Shown here piece after piece: positions 12,615 through 27,032 of a stretch of 64,000 bases of DNA. The notes beneath the pieces were generated by a model. The model was not told the origin of the DNA. It was given only the letters and a program-made list of their open reading frames with translations, and ran no database searches. The stretch comes from Scatophagus argus (lineage: Eukaryota > Chordata > Actinopteri > Scatophagidae). A program made the translations under genes and the position numbers. Each line of letters begins with the position of its first letter. The first letter of the stretch is position 1. The DNA lies in the NCBI RefSeq assembly GCF_020382885.2, contig NC_058515.1, forward strand, positions 9,345,223 to 9,409,222, given 5' to 3'.

Positions 12615-13869
12615 CAGGAGCCGACACAAACTGAACAATAATGTTTTCTGCTGTATATGTGAATGTGCTGCAAAAGAGCACGCTGTCATGTTAATGTGGT
12701 CAAGTGTTATCCTGAGTGTGTGGCCCAAAGATTGCTCAGCTGCTCATGAATATTTCACCAGTAGATAAATTAATAAAAAATCTTCATTGTCTGCGATTAA
12801 ATAAAAAGACAGTAGTCACGGTTGCATGGTAAATGTCCTGTCTGTCTGCTGTTTGAGGCTGAAAAGGAATTTATTTATCTCACAATAAGAGAAAGAAGCC
12901 ATGGTATATTTTATTCCTTATGGATGTATGGAAAATCACTATTGATTTTCTTGCACCAATACCACAAAAAACTATAGTTCTGGACAGCTGGATGAGCAAA
13001 GAAAAATGCTTGAGAAACTGCTAAAGAGATTTTAATGTGACGATAAATAAATAAAATAATTTTCACTTTTTCGGTGAATTTGGATTAGATTTTCCCAAGG
13101 TCACATGTCACACAATATTCTCAATCTAATGGAGGAGTTTCTAGCACCAAACAAAAATGAATACTGTCCATGGAGCCCTAAGATGTGAGGCCCAACAAGG
13201 TCTGCTTTGGTGTTTTTGACATGGACGTTTATGTTAGTACTGACATATCTTTGTGGAGTAGTTGCCAGGGCTTTAGCGGAAACAATATACTGCATATAAT
13301 TTAAAACATACGATTTTTAGTAATAAGAAACGTACTTATTGCAGTTATCAGGTTTAGAAGCTGTACCTAGCTCTTTCAATGGCTTGTTAGTTGTTATGTT
13401 GGATTTTATATTACAAAGAAACCATAACATGCTAACACTTGTTGTCTAATGATCATGAAAAGATTTATCTCCAAGCATACATAAGTACTAAGCCCCAGTG
13501 GTCAAACCTGGTCAGCAGTTTTAAGAGGTGGTCTGTATCTCCTGGAGTCAAAAGCATTTTTTGTTGTTTTTTTTTTAATGGCAATACAACGTGGAATCAC
13601 CTCGTCACGTCCACTCAGACACAAATCAGCCTGCAATCAAAAGTAAGCTGTTACTATAAATTTTCTTTTTGATGGTTGAATTTAACTATCCAGTCTATAC
13701 AAAGCAGAACTGATATGACCGAGTGAAAAAACTGAATTGAATATTTCTTATTTTCCCAGCTCATCACATACCACCGCTGTGTCGCACTCTCATGCGTCTC
13801 CCCCAGACAATCAAGGTAGTCTTGGTTTGTGGCCAAAGAGCAAAGGCTTCCTGCCACAAAGCCTTTCAA

Positions 13870-14280
13870 ACATATGCTTAACATGAAACGGCACTTTGGT
13901 TAAGTTTAGACACAAAAACTGTGTGGTTAAGTTTAGGAAAAGATCAGTATTTCCTTTCCCACGGGGTGCAAACTTTGCCCTCATCTTACATTCGAGTAAA
14001 TACACACTGAACTAATGGTCAGTAACGACTGGATTTCCTATGGACGACCCAGCAAACCCAACAAGAACACTGCATGTCACGGGCTCTTAGACCAGAACAA
14101 ACATGAACGACCAGCAGTTTTCGCTGTTTAACTGCGGTGTGATTTCTGCTGAATAAAGGCAAAAAGAGAAAAAAAGAGGAAAAAGCACAAAGTTTGGTTA
14201 GATCCTGGATGGAGAGATATGAAGGATTGTAGCCTACAAAGGGGAATTGGGGGCGAGGTTGCAAAAACAAAGCGACTTCA
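13870..14280. repeat. probable interspersed repeat fragment
   Basis: GGTTAAGTTTAGACACAAAA and GGTTAAGTTTAGGAAAAGAT at 13899-13944 repeat one another and resemble the GGTTAGGTTTAGGCACAAAA motif common in dispersed fish repeats. A CATGTCACGGGCTCTTAG segment near 14073 may be the same element. Edges are uncertain. 12613-13869 and 14281-15940 contain nothing else I can name. Confidence 0.45.
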
Positions 14281-15944
14281 AGTAAAGCTGTTTATTCGCC
14301 GGTATGTCCTTCTCAAGCGACACACAAGTGATGTCTGACCTCAAACCACAAACCTCAGACATGTTTGAAAGACATTTTATGAGAACGACTGGCAGTGACT
14401 GGATCTTTTTTCTTTTTCTTTTTACATATGACACACTGTATAATTTTTATCTGCCAACTGTCAACACCGACTGGAGCAGACCCAGGCCAACTTGGTCCCA
14501 GATTGTATATATAGTAGACTAAACAATCGATTACAAAAGGTTTTAAAAAGTTTAATGTTTCAGACATGAATAAGAACTAATGAAATGAATGAAAGCAGCA
14601 ATATGTAAATGAGAACAAATCAAATACTAAGACCCTCCTGTTTGTAGTCTCGATTATCACCAATCTTGATGCAGACTCCTTAATGACTATAGTTAGTGAT
14701 GAAATATGAGTAGAGTTTGGTGGATCAGGCCTCTATTCCCCTGCTCAGTGATCCCAGACGAGCTTGTCGAAGGATTGGATTACCAGTCCTGCACAAGTGG
14801 GCATAGCTGCTGCTTGGCTCGACCCGCTGCCGCTCTGGGTTTGATTTCAGCCAAAAGAGCCACAGGACACAACTTCCAAGGCATTAGCATTGTCGGCAGT
14901 CACCCAGAAAAAAATTCAGATCATGCTAGTTCGAAGTGACAGGGTGCTTAAACTACAGTACATGGGGGTGAGAAACAACCGCCTCATGCTAACTACAAAC
15001 ACATTATGTAAGGAACAGTGATGGGCACACAGCCTTTCATCTGCAGCTGTCTGTTTCTTACAGTATTTCCCAACACTATAGCGTTACATCTCCTGGGTAT
15101 GGACATGCTAATGGCTTTAAGCAATGAGTTTATGATGTGGTTCTTGCAATTGGGATGATGTGATGAAACAGTTCAGGAGTCTTAACAATTGATCTTTAAA
15201 CTTGTTGTCCAAGTGTTTTGGCTTATGTTAACTCAGGCAAAACAAAAGACAAGTAAACTCATCCTGGCTGTTTATCTTATACTGTCTGTACAATATGCCC
15301 GCTTCTCCGCAGGTTTACATTCACATTCGTCTGACGGAAACTGGCGGACTGAGAAAACCGGCCAGCAGTTTTATTTTGAAAGCCTTCAAAAGAATTGTAA
15401 AAAAGTTCACACTGCCCAAAAACAGTCTGCAGAGTCAACTGTAATGCAATCATGTAACGCAAGCTACAGTTATTTACATGCTGTTCTAAGATTGCATTCT
15501 TCCAGCTGATCACTTCTATTTAAGTTTTTCCTTCACTAGCTCTACAAAAGTTTGAATGTTGTTTTATCGTCACAACAATCACAAATCAAGCTCTTCTTTA
15601 CTAGTTTTTTTTCCAAAGCTTTCAATTATAAGATACTGCCTTCTTCAATGGGATCAGTTTGTCAAGGAGATGATTCATGCATCATGATTTAATCCACGCA
15701 TTCTGATTTCTTCCATATTGGAAAACCATGTCACACACTTCAAAGACCAGACCTATCTGAAATGTGAAGAATTAAATTCCATGTTTGGATTTTGCTCAGT
15801 TTGAGATGAAAGGAAAGACAGCGCAACAATAAAGCATTTTGAATTTTGAAAGTACGTCACGGTGCCTTTTGAAAGCAGTTATGTTGTGATTTCATTCGCT
15901 TTTTTTCTGGAGGTTTGGAGGCCCATCTAACGTTGTCATTTTTA

Positions 15945-16195
15945 AATGTTTGCAGACATTTTGAAACCATCTGCTAATAGGCACAACAACAAAATGGTTT
16001 TCCATGAATCTATTGTTTGGACTTTATGCCTTTTTTTTTGGTGTAAAGTCTGTACACTCCTACACCCACTTGAGTCCAACTGGAATGACTGGAATCTTAT
16101 TTCTCCCCTGGACAGCCTTTCCGCAAAGTTTCATGTAAATCCATTCATAAGATTTTGAAACATCCTGTTTACGAGCAGACCCGGTTGAAAACAGA
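15945..16195. repeat. probable interspersed repeat fragment
   Basis: The segment ending CAAAGTTTCATGTAAATCCA-TTCATAAGATTTT then CTGTTTACGAGCAGAC is like a dispersed fish repeat (AAAGTTTxxTxCAAATCCxTTCATAA). It is AT-rich, has no meaningful ORF, and the family is unassigned. Confidence 0.4.
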
Positions 16196-16609
16196 GGCCC
16201 TGACTGACTCCAAATGGTGAGAGTAATTTGGTGTAATTGCACCACGGGTGAAACCTTTGAAGACCCAGTTTGTGTTGTGACTGAAACAATGATGATTAGA
16301 GCCTGCTCACTTGTCAATTGCAATTAGAAGAGCGACCACATTTAAAAAGCAGATTTTTCAAGCACAGAAAAGTTATTATCTAGTACTTAAATATTATTTT
16401 TATAAATGCTTTCTTCTAAAACAGCACTGTGTTTGAATAATAATAAAATATTTAGACGTTTCAAATAGCCATAATTATCTAAATGACTGACCAAGAGCGA
16501 CACAAAAGTCTATATTTACATTTTAGCTGTAGGGGAAAACTGTTTCGGTGACAAACAATATACAGCATGAGCTAACTTGAAGCTTGAAAGGCTACTGCTC
16601 TCACCACAT

Positions 16610-16870
16610 GATATAGATTACCTTGGGAGAAATCTGGGCGCCCATTAACACGGCTGTTTGATCTCAATGGCACAAATTGATCCAAGGTGAAGAAATTGTG
16701 GTGTAATTATGATTGATGATGACAAGAAGGGGAAATGATTTGTGCCTTTAAACCCTCGGTGAGAAAGTTGTTCCTTAGTTAAAACCCCACAGTAGGTGCT
16801 TTCGGAAACTGTAATGAAATGTGCAGATTGAGCTGACGACGAGTAACAGCTATGAGATTAGAACGTAAAA
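16610..16870. promoter_or_regulatory. candidate conserved non-coding element with Hox/Pbx-type sites
   Basis: Complex non-coding stretch. Its centre carries TAATTATGATTGATGATGAC (16704-16723): a TAATTA homeodomain core overlapping TGATTGAT (Pbx-Hox type) and a TGACA half-site like those bound by Meis. GGGCGCCCATTAACACGGC lies at 16637-16655. Hox, Pbx and Meis sites are reported in the mammalian HMX1 distal enhancer, so this is a candidate counterpart. Homology is unproven. Confidence 0.3.
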
Positions 16871-17119
16871 AGGTCAGACTGTAGTATTTTTATTAAAACA
16901 GCAACTTTGGTTGGCACTGCATTTTAAAAGCATGTTTGTTAGTTGGGCTGAAGCTTTGCAAAACACTTTGCACACACCACAGTCCAGTTGATACTGGACT
17001 TTTTTCTGTTTTTGTGAACTTGAGGCTTCATTTCTGACCCTAAGAATAACCTGATGAATTTTTAAACCCTGTGTTTTTGTCCAATTTAATTAATAATTTA
17101 AAGAATTATGACCATGATA

Positions 17120-17220
17120 CAAGCATGTTAGTGGCTCTGTTATGCTACAGAATGGTTTTAAGTCATATGCCAACATGCTTACAATGGCAATGTTAGCAGG
17201 TCTAATTTAATCATGTTATG
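17120..17220. repeat. probable interspersed repeat fragment
   Basis: Alternating ATGTTAG / GCTAACATG-like words (CAAGCATGTTAGTGGC, CCAACATGCTTACAATGGCA, ATGTTAGCAGGTCTAAT) match the GCATGTTAGC-rich segment of a widespread acanthomorph repeat. Short and diverged. Confidence 0.5.
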
Positions 17221-18489
17221 AGGCTGATTGGACCCAGTTACAAAATATATTTGAGGCTGGTGGAAAGGTCATTCATTTTGCAGGCATTTTCCATGGTATC
17301 CAAGAATTATTGAAATATTTTATTTTGGAAGAAATTAAAGGGTTACTAATGCAAATACTCATATATCCATGATTTGCTGATGCTATAATCAGATCAGGTC
17401 AGGCTCTACAGCACACAGAGGGCAGTTTAAGCTACGTAAAGGAACCGGATACAACGTTTATGCAGGAAATTGACACTGTGGAGAACATTACATCCCATAC
17501 ACATCTGAAACACATGAATACATTTACATTTATGCCCAAGGCCAAACATTAGTGTGGACGAGAGCACATTTCATAAGAGATCCTGCTTGTTAACAGATGC
17601 ATCAAACTTCACACACACCCCTAGCAGCTCTGTGACCAACCCTTTCATTGTTATGTTGATAAAAAGGGATAAAACTAGTCTGTTATACTGTCAAAATTGT
17701 CTTTATCCAGCTATCTGGCTGCACCAGCAGGAATATAATGTCAGCAGCCCAAATCTGTGGCATATTTAGAAGAGAAAAATGTCTGAGACAATAATAATAC
17801 ATGATTGCTTCATGTTTTCCCACAGAGACTCAAGTCTGCAACATTTTCCTGCAACAGCCTCAATTGAGCGGGAAGGAGGAAGGATTTTTATGATGGCGGG
17901 GCTTCTGTGACTCAGTATCTAGAATAACTCTCTAAATAAAAAATAAAAGCAATCTGCTTTCATTTCACTCAGTGCACCTTTTCCTTCCCTGTTGCCAGGG
18001 GGATGACCGAATGCATTTCATATGCAAGCATTGCGCTTCACTGCCTCCTGAGCACAGAACTGAATCGTGTTCCACTTTAAAGATGTTAATTTTACATTTT
18101 TAATGACCGGCTGATGGCTTAAGTAAGTGAGTACCACTTACAAGGAAAGATGTGGAAATCCTCTTCCGCACACCTCCAGTTCCTCATCCTGGAAAGAAAT
18201 AATATCTCTGGTAAGAGAAGGATGGAGAAAATCGACTCAGAACTCGTCAGAAGTACATATTTATATTCAAAAGCATTTAAATGTTTATGTACTGAATGTT
18301 GAGGTCTAAAATCTACATTTTTATGGATGCAAACTATTTTTCATTTTATTGTTGCACACTCTACACATCATGTCGTAACTAGCTGCAGTGGAATCCAGTC
18401 AAGGAGATTCCTCAATTTCATGGCTGATTAGCCTGATGCCAGGATTATCCTCTTGTTATTTTAAGGCAGATAATACAAGATTATGACTT

Positions 18490-19170
18490 AATGGGATGTG
18501 TGAAATCAGATGGAAGACCGCGGGGGGCCTTGCTCAAAGAAATACGTGCAAAATACAGTTCAAATTCAGTCAAATTATGAATTGGTGAGGTGAAGTAGCA
18601 TCCAAAAGGAGTATTTGACACATAAATCATTTATGTGCCCCACATTAAGAGTGCAGTTTCACAGCGAGTGAAAAATCACGCAGCTCTTGAGCTTGAGGTC
18701 ATCTAAAATTTTTGTAAACACCTTCCCAATGTGGGGAAGAGAGGGTTCAACGTGTTTCAGATGTGAGCTAAGCGGTTTATAGCACAAACGCTTTTTTTTT
18801 TTCTTCTTTTTTTAAGGTAATTAGCTTGTGCTCAATGCTGTCATATCCATAAGTGCAGTTGCTTTTGAAAAAACAGGGCAAGAAAACAAGAGCCCAGGCC
18901 TCCCCAGGGTCAGTGCCCACCGCAGCCTGGATTATGGCACCAAAGGAATCCTGGGAAGCGTGTATTGATTTGGCCTGACACTTGCTGCCACATTTAGCTT
19001 AGCCGCTGCTGACTCGCAAAGGCTTCAAGCGGTTATCTGCCATATTCTCTACTATCTTTAAAGAGCACTGAGAAATTACCTCATGCCATAGAAGATTTAT
19101 CATCACATAATTAGCTTGGTGCACCTAACGGCAGATCTCTGTTGACTTCTAATACAAGCTTAAAGTTCAT
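18490..19170. promoter_or_regulatory. candidate conserved non-coding block
   Basis: Several hundred bases of non-repetitive, non-coding sequence with mixed composition, notably 18890-19150 (GCAGCCTGGATTATGGCACC, CACATAATTAGCTTGGTGCA). It could be one or more enhancers. A T-rich run at 18790-18818 interrupts it. Judged by eye only. Confidence 0.25.
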
Positions 19171-22100
19171 GTGCATGGAACTATGCTTAATTAACTTGTT
19201 CGCATGAGCATGCTGTGACGAAACACTGGCCTTTATAAACTACATTTGTTTTACAAATTGTCTGACTGCTGTGCTGCGATGTCTGATATCTGCTAGATGT
19301 TACAGAGAACACTGACACAGTTAGTGCAGACAAAGAAACCAAGTCAACCTAATTCAAATCATTTAAATTAACTGTAAATATGTGTGAGACTGCATCAGCT
19401 TTTTCTGCCAGTGCTCATATTAATGCAAAATTGTAGTAATAGAACTAATAAATTGTACAATAAAAACATTTCAATTTAAGCCCCACTTACAGGTTTCTTA
19501 GACGATTTAAACTGCATCTCATGATCGTCCTCACAGTTATGATCCTAGAGCTCTTGTCCGGTTATGGGCAGCATCTTTTTTGTCTGGTCCTGGTGCATAA
19601 CTCTGGTGCCTTCCTGACCAATTTTGATCTCATGTGACGTGAACTGGGCAAACTCCACCTGCTGAACAAAAACATGAGATGTATTTTAAAAAGTCTGAAA
19701 AAAAAAAAGTAAGAGGACCTTAAGATTAGAATTTTTTGCCAAACAAATTATACAAACCACCATGCTAATAATTATTAGCATATGCAGGACAAGTTTTTCC
19801 TGTTTTTCCAAGTTATATCTATTGCACACAAGTCTACTGTGTTGGCTGACTTGAATGCTAACATTGGCTTTTGGCTTTATCTTATCAATGTTTAATCACA
19901 GCCATATGTATGCAAACATGGATTGTTGTGCTTCCAGAGAATGCGTGATTAACAGCAGCATCAAGTGCTTGTCTATGAGCATATCCAATCAAGAAGCAGA
20001 AAACTGGATTTAACTCACTGCGTTACAGGAACAAACATCCATCTGGAGCCACACAGTACAACAGAAAATGTCACTAAAGATTTTTGTGTTGCACAGGCAG
20101 CCACTTTAAAGCTTTACACTCTTGCGTACGTGCTGTTCAATGAAATTTTGTTCAGTGTCATGAACAAATTTGACTCCTCACATACCCAGTGTTCACATTT
20201 CTACTCAGCTGTAAACATCTCCTCACCCAGTGGTGCTGCTCCGCATGATTCTGGGCAACTACTCTGCGCAAAGAGCAACTCTTGGCAAAAATTCGACTGG
20301 AATCATCCAACACTTTGCCCTTTGGAGCACCCATTGGCTTTAAATGGCCAAATGCCAACTTACTTTATTTATGTTATGGAACCTCTGCACCCTTTAGTCT
20401 GGCACTCTCTCCGAGCGATAAGTCTCACCCCTTTTCCTTTGCGTGTCAGCCAGATCCGATTTCTCTTTTTTATTGCAGCGTTTTCCATTTAATTTAATTC
20501 TCTGAGTAACAGTTGTAACATCATACGGCATCTTCTCCTTCTGCATCTCTGTCAGCTACAAATGCAGTTGTGGGACCACGCTGGATGAAATGGGCAAAGA
20601 CAGCTTCACAATCGCCAGGGGTGTTATTCTAAGATCAGGCTGGAATCAGAAGTTTTGTCGGTTTCAGTTAACCAGGGCGCTGCTAAATGGCTTAAGCCAA
20701 GCATCAGTGCACCCTGCGAAGGCTCTGAGATATTGCTGCATGACAGCTAAAGTAGCTGGGTGCATCACGGACGTGTACTCAGCCTAAAGAGCCTTCGGGC
20801 TTTTTCTTCTTCATGACTGACTTTTAAGTGTTTTATCCCTGGGACACAGCAATAATGTGCATTAAGATCAAGAACACTTATTTCAATTGTGCTTTATGTT
20901 TTATTCTGGCCTTAAATTGGGAGTGTCTAGACTGTACACTGCTGAGAATAGCTCAGGAGAATCCCCTCCTGTGAGAGGGAAGTTGACTTTAACCACGCTA
21001 ACATTAGCCTTCACTATTATTTCACTCCCAACAAGGAATTTTTTTTTTTTGCTTAGTTTAAAAAAGGCACAGGCAAAGAAAGCAAAAATGATTTCCTTCT
21101 ACAAACATGTGTTGTTTGCACATTATAGAGAGGATACAGCTATCTAAATACTGTTAGGTATTTAGGTATTAATTCATTTGTGTCTGTGGTTTAAAGGCTG
21201 ATGTTATTCTATATTCCTCTGATTCTTCTTTCAACAAATCCCTCAAAAAGGTGAATTTGTCTACCAGCTGGATGGTGTAGCTCAATGATGTGTTTTGGGC
21301 CAAAACTGGAGGTCAATCATGGAACAGAGAAATAAGGTTTGGCTGCACAGAAAATATTTGTTAGTAGGATCAATTCATTGTTGTTGATCTTTTTATCGTG
21401 TTTGTACAGAATATCACCAAACTTAACAATCTATCTATTATCTTAACAAAGTCTCAACACAAAAAGTGTCTTACAGTTTTAAAGATAATATATGACAACA
21501 CATTGCTAAACCTATGCAATATAACTTAAATTATGATCCTGGGGAAACCACCAAACGGTTGTGAATTTAGGAGCAATGAGCTGAGTACCTGGTTCTGTAA
21601 ATATTATCATATATATAATAACATGAGTGACTTCAAAAAAAAAAAAATCACTACTCTACTACTTCTAGAGTAGTTCTAGTCAAGCTCCTCCATTTACCTT
21701 GTGCATTGCATTGTGGGAAAATGGTATACATTAACAGCACTTTTAAAGCTGCTTTGTTTTGTTATTTTGTCACTCAAACTCATGGATTTAGAGCGTAGTG
21801 TGAATTGAAGACACAGTGACACTGAGCTGCTTTGCATACAAATAAAAAGGAAGCAAACAACAAATACTCCAGTACATCAAACTACATATAAACTGAAATA
21901 TCAGCCTCACACTTTACTGTCCGCTCAAAAATAAATGCTTCTGCAGATAAAACGAGTGCACAAAGGTGCTGCCCTTATACAAGGCCTCACACACTCCTAC
22001 ACTTAGACACAAACAATGACGACTGGTTGAGACAATCAAGGAAGCCATTTTAACTTTCCTAGTATCTTATGAATCCCAGATTTACAAAGCAGCAAGAGAA

Positions 22101-23750
22101 CATCCCCAGTTAGTAAGTCCATGAGTATTGAACATTGTACAGGTAAATATTCTAAAAATGACAAGCCATAACAGCAGCTGCTTGTTGCTTCATCGCTGAG
22201 AAAATGCAGTAACAAGAAACACACACATACAAGGTCATCTCAAAGTCTGAGTTCAAGGCCCTGAGCCGAGAAAAGACACCAGATATGAAAGCAGTGTAAT
22301 GCAACACCTGATAATGTGCCAAAATATTCCTACTCTATGACACAATGAATTTAACTCCATGTTGCAAAGTATGCATATTAATATTCATGTGCTGGAAAAA
22401 GTCCAGGTACTGTCAGTACCTAAACACACACACTCAAACTTGATCAATCCCACAGCCTGGGAATCTTCTCAGCACATTTTTCAATGCTTACTCCACTGGC
22501 TAGCACTGATAAAGCTAATTTAGACCTGCCTGGTCTTCACAGCAAACCAGACCAAAGTTATCTGTACCAAACAATTCCACAAAATGACTGACCCACTACA
22601 GACATGTGTGCTTAATAGCAGGCTTTAAAAAAAACAAGCAAACTTAATGAAGTGAAATTTCCAAATTAGAAAGATAAGACCACACAGCTTACCTGTGGTG
22701 TTAGGAGACATGTTCAGGCTATCCAGTTCTTTGAGTGAAAGAGGTTTAAAGATGCCAAAAAAGTATTTAACTTCCTGTAAGCTGTGACTTCCTGGACAGT
22801 GTCATGCCCAGGTGGGCATTAATGGGAATTGCAGCCAAACAAGCCACCATCTAAGTGTTAACAAATTATTCTCATCTAACCTTCTCATCAATCAAACAAG
22901 CTTTATCTCCTTTAACTAAGATTACTAAAAAAAAAAATAACTTGTCTTGTCCTGCTTTAATATGCAGTTTGAAAGCAATACAGAACACTGAGTAAAAATA
23001 TCATCTCGTGGGGTCTTTGTTCACTGTGGTTTTGAATATGGTTACATCTAAAATATAGAAAGGTGTGAAAATGAAATTACATTAAAGCAATGATGAATTA
23101 TTCTTTTTGTTGTTGTTGTTTTGTTTTGTTTTTTTTGTCCAGAGTCAGTGGTTCTAAAGTTTCAGTGGCTGTCAGTGTGCATCTCTGTTTTCTGAACTTA
23201 CTGTTTTTCTGTTCACTCCAAGGGAATTAGATAAGACAAGACGGTGAATTCAGATGTGGCAATAAATCAGTGTAGGGGCTCAGATTAACCACAGCTAATA
23301 AATCATCTTGTCAAGGTTGAATACAAATCCCGATACAACTGATCCTTGTGGTCTTTGCTTAAACATATGTTGTATTTGTAGAAAACAAGTTAAGAGACAT
23401 TTTTCTGGCTCTGATGGCAAGTCAATTTTAGACTTTGCAAAGAAGACATTACAACTCCATATTCTGCATGATAAAGAAGAGCTGATAACCTTTAGTGAAT
23501 AATTTACACTAAAAGACTAAGACTCCTCCACACAGCCTCCATTGATTGATTTGGGCTACAAAATGCTGTCTGGAGACGCCAACAGTGCTAGGAACTGAAA
23601 TTTGTGTTTATTTCAATTATCTAATCATCTGTGTCAACTGCAAAGCTTTAATTATTAGTACCATGTCACTAGCATGTTGCTGTATGGATGCCAATGTCAG
23701 TGGTTTGGTCAGCCAACCATTTCATAATAGTAGGAAGAGTATATCTTGAT
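19171..23750. other. gene-free intergenic DNA, nothing recognised
   Basis: AT-rich DNA with short homopolymers (19699-19708, 21040-21050, 21635-21648). The longest open frame (about 175 codons at 19965-20492, plus strand) has no recognisable domain, start context or splice partners, so no gene is called. Confidence 0.5.
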
Positions 23751-23754
23751 ATTA

Positions 23755-23972
23755 TTACATATTGTCCCCAGAGGATGAATCATTTGGTGATGCTTTGACA
23801 TGTCTTGGATTTCTTGGATGGATTTGAGTGAAATGTGGTACAGATATTCATTAATGTCTGGATGTCTAGATGAATTTTAATAACTTTAATGATCTACCAA
23901 TTTTCCATTAAAGTCACCATCAGGTCAGATTTGTAGTCTCACAGAGCTGCTAGTATGGCTGTAGACTCTTTT
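23755..23972. repeat. interspersed repeat copy, internally deleted
   Basis: The left part reads CCCAGAGGATGAATCATTTG, followed by ATTTGAGTGAAATGTGGTAC, GAATTTTAATAACTTTAATG and CACCATCAGGTCAGATTTG. The right end is TCTCACAGAGCTGCTAGTAT and GGCTGTAGACTCTT. Both ends are recognisable parts of a very common percomorph repeat whose middle (GCATGTTAGC-type words) is missing here. Confidence 0.75.
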
Positions 23973-26900
23973 AACATGCTAAATCTTTCAAAAGCTGAGG
24001 GTCCATGCTGCCCCTGTTCCAGCTCCCAAAGGCCCATGACCTGACAAGGACTGACTTCAGATCTCAGTATAAGAGAGTACCAGTGCGTTGCAGGGACAAA
24101 CCAAAACAAATGAACACAATCAAACTCGGGAAGAACATGTCAACAAACAAGATTCTTCGTCCGAGCCTGCAGGTCAAGTTAAAGCCTGTGTGGCCTTGTT
24201 GTACAGCGACCTCTGACCGTCACGCTGAAGGAGAAACCCCAAATATACCAACAGAAAAAACACAACAAAGAAACTCTCCAATCCTCAAAGCGCCTCTCAA
24301 GTTCATGAACATTTGTAGTCAATCAACCCAGACGCAGCGTCTTATTTTCTAAAGGAAGTGACTTTTCGCAAACGGGCAGCTGTATTTTCTATTGTCATAT
24401 TCTGTTGTGGTTAGGAATCCCAGCACTATTAAAGTGGAATCACCTTAACCCAGTTGGACCTGCTATTGTCATAGCTGAGGGGGTTTCTACAAGAACAAGG
24501 TTTTGTACACTCACGCTCGGCTGGTTGTATTATCTCTGCTTCACGTGTTCCCTCCCAAGTTTGTTCAGGGTCCGTAACAATGAAAGTAGCTTATTATCAC
24601 CCACCAGAGGAGTTGTCTGCACATGTACGATTCAGTAATTGCTGCCGCTTAACAAGCAGACTGAATTGGACTTGACATTGAGCCATTATTAGGAAATGAA
24701 ATGCTGTTTTTGCAATTACGGGAGTTTGGCAGGGCCCAGAGAATCTCCCCTGGAAGGATCATAAAAATAGAATATAGTTACGCCCACAAAGATACAGAAG
24801 TACTGTGAGAGTATGCACGGTTTTCACTTGATGTACAATAACCCTGGGTGAAATGTGTGAGTGACAGAAGGGTTTTTTTGCCCCACTTTCCTGTCAGATT
24901 CATTTCTTCATGGCAAGGTGTCCTCAGCTTTTACACACACCTGTTGCAGGGCATTGGTTCTAGCGTCAGAAACAAATAAGATATTACCTTGACCTTACAG
25001 CAGAACAAATCAGAATCAGTTCAGCCAGTTGCATCCAAAAACTTGTTTTACGAATCTTGCATCAAAAAACTGAAGTCAGAATCCGTGCAGACAGAAAATC
25101 TGCCCTCTGTGCTGATTCCAACATGCCAGATGAAGATCTCAGATGGCTCAAATCATCGCTGTCAAATTTCAGAACAGCATGGACGTTTTTCACTTCTTTA
25201 ATCTTGGCCTTGGAAATTGTACTTGACTCAAAATCTACTTGCCAGATTTCTTTCGACAGATCTCATGGCCCTCATTAACAGAGGAACTGTTTCATCCCCA
25301 AACAGCAAATGAATTAGGATACAACAAAACATCTGCATGTTTACTTTGTTAGCAGGTAAAACAAAATGCCTATCAAATAAATTAAAATGACAACGTCAAC
25401 CCGATAGACTGAATGCTGAACAGCAAAATATATTTTATTTGTGCAACGCCCAATACAGAATATGTTCATTTTGATTTGTAGTTAGGAGGGAAGATATATT
25501 TGTGCAGCTGAACCAACCAAATCTCTCATGGCAAAAGAAAAAAATAACAATTAGAGAAAAGTTAGTAAAAAATAATCAGCATTTGTGCGCCAGAATTTCT
25601 TCTTCTCTGTCTCAATAATTAATTCACAATCCTTTGGGTTTATGTTGTGGCCTCCCTAGATGGATTCTGAGTGACATTGTTATGAATAATGATAAAATTC
25701 TGTTGATATTGATAATTATCTTAGAGAACTGACAGGGAAAATGTTAGTTAATAGTTAATTTAGTTTCAAAATAATGGAAAGAATGGAAAAAAACATGAAA
25801 TAATGAACATAATGAAAAGACAGCTTCCTGTGTTGCATGTTAATGAGAGTATTAAAAAATGAATGAAATAAAAGTAACCCCCTGCTGTGATCCTGACACC
25901 TGGTGGCACTATATTCACACAGTGGACCAAGCGTTCATAAATAATCATAGTTACAAACTGATCTTGAGTGGGGACATAAGCGTATTAAAGCTCCTTTGAG
26001 AACAGAGAACAGCTTCACTGAACTGAAATGAGGCGTTACTTACCTACTTGATGCTAACACAACATGGCAGCTCATGGCAGCTCTATGCTACTTTCTCAGC
26101 CTCAACCAAGTAATTGGTGACCCAGCACCCCACCTGATGTGGGCAGCTCGTGGAACCGGTCCCAGAAAAAGCAAACAGGGTCTATCCTACATGGGATTTT
26201 CATATGTGTTCACTAAAAAGCATGTGACAAGTAAAACCAACCCCCCTCATACATAGAGAAAGAGGTGCTATTTGACACAGTGTTTTGGTTCGGGTCAGTC
26301 CCATCACACAATGGGAGGAATTGTGATGGCAGCAATGTCAAGTTTCCACATTCCTAAAATAGGTTAAATTGTGGAGCAACGGAGCAAGTTTTTCATAGCT
26401 AACTGCAAATACACTGACAGTACCTGCACCTAAAAATGTTTAAGGTTTCTCACTAAATCTCAGAAAGTCAGAAAAATCACTTACAGAGTATACATACAGT
26501 GGCTAATATCAAGTCACACTCCATTACATGATCTCTTTATGCATGTGCTTGATGTACAACTAGAAGATGTTATGGATCTCTTGATGCTGGATGTACACTC
26601 ACAGCATTAGACAGCTTATCATATATTAATTTGATTCCTAAGAGCATATTTTACACCGGAGGCAAATGGAAGTAGTTTTTAAATGAGTAAACCCTCTTTG
26701 TTCCTTCAAAGTACTGTATTTACATTTGAGACTCTGAACCGATGATTACAAATGAGTCAGATCTGCTTAGATGTAATCTGTAAGCACTGAATCAACGTGC
26801 ACATACTGTACAACAGCAAAACAGACCAACAGTTGCTGGGACATCAAAAGGTATCTGAACAGTGTCACTGAATTTCCAATAAATATTTGGTTTTCAAACG

Positions 26901-27030
26901 GCTAAGCGTATTAAGAGCCTTTCCCACTGCTCCCCACCTGTGTTGTTGCTCTCCATACTTTGGGCACATGGTGACAAAATAAACACCTGAGAGAGGCTGT
27001 GAGATGTGGCTTAAAATACACTCTATAAAT
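23973..27030. other. gene-free intergenic DNA, nothing recognised
   Basis: AT-rich, with no exon, RNA gene or clear repeat identified. The plus-strand frame at 24005-24352 has low-complexity composition and no known domain. Confidence 0.45.
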
Positions 27031-27032
27031 CT

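Noticed and set aside
19965-20492. 175-codon plus-strand open frame, the longest in the gene-free half
   Set aside because: No recognisable family, no neighbouring exons, ordinary composition for a chance frame in vertebrate DNA.
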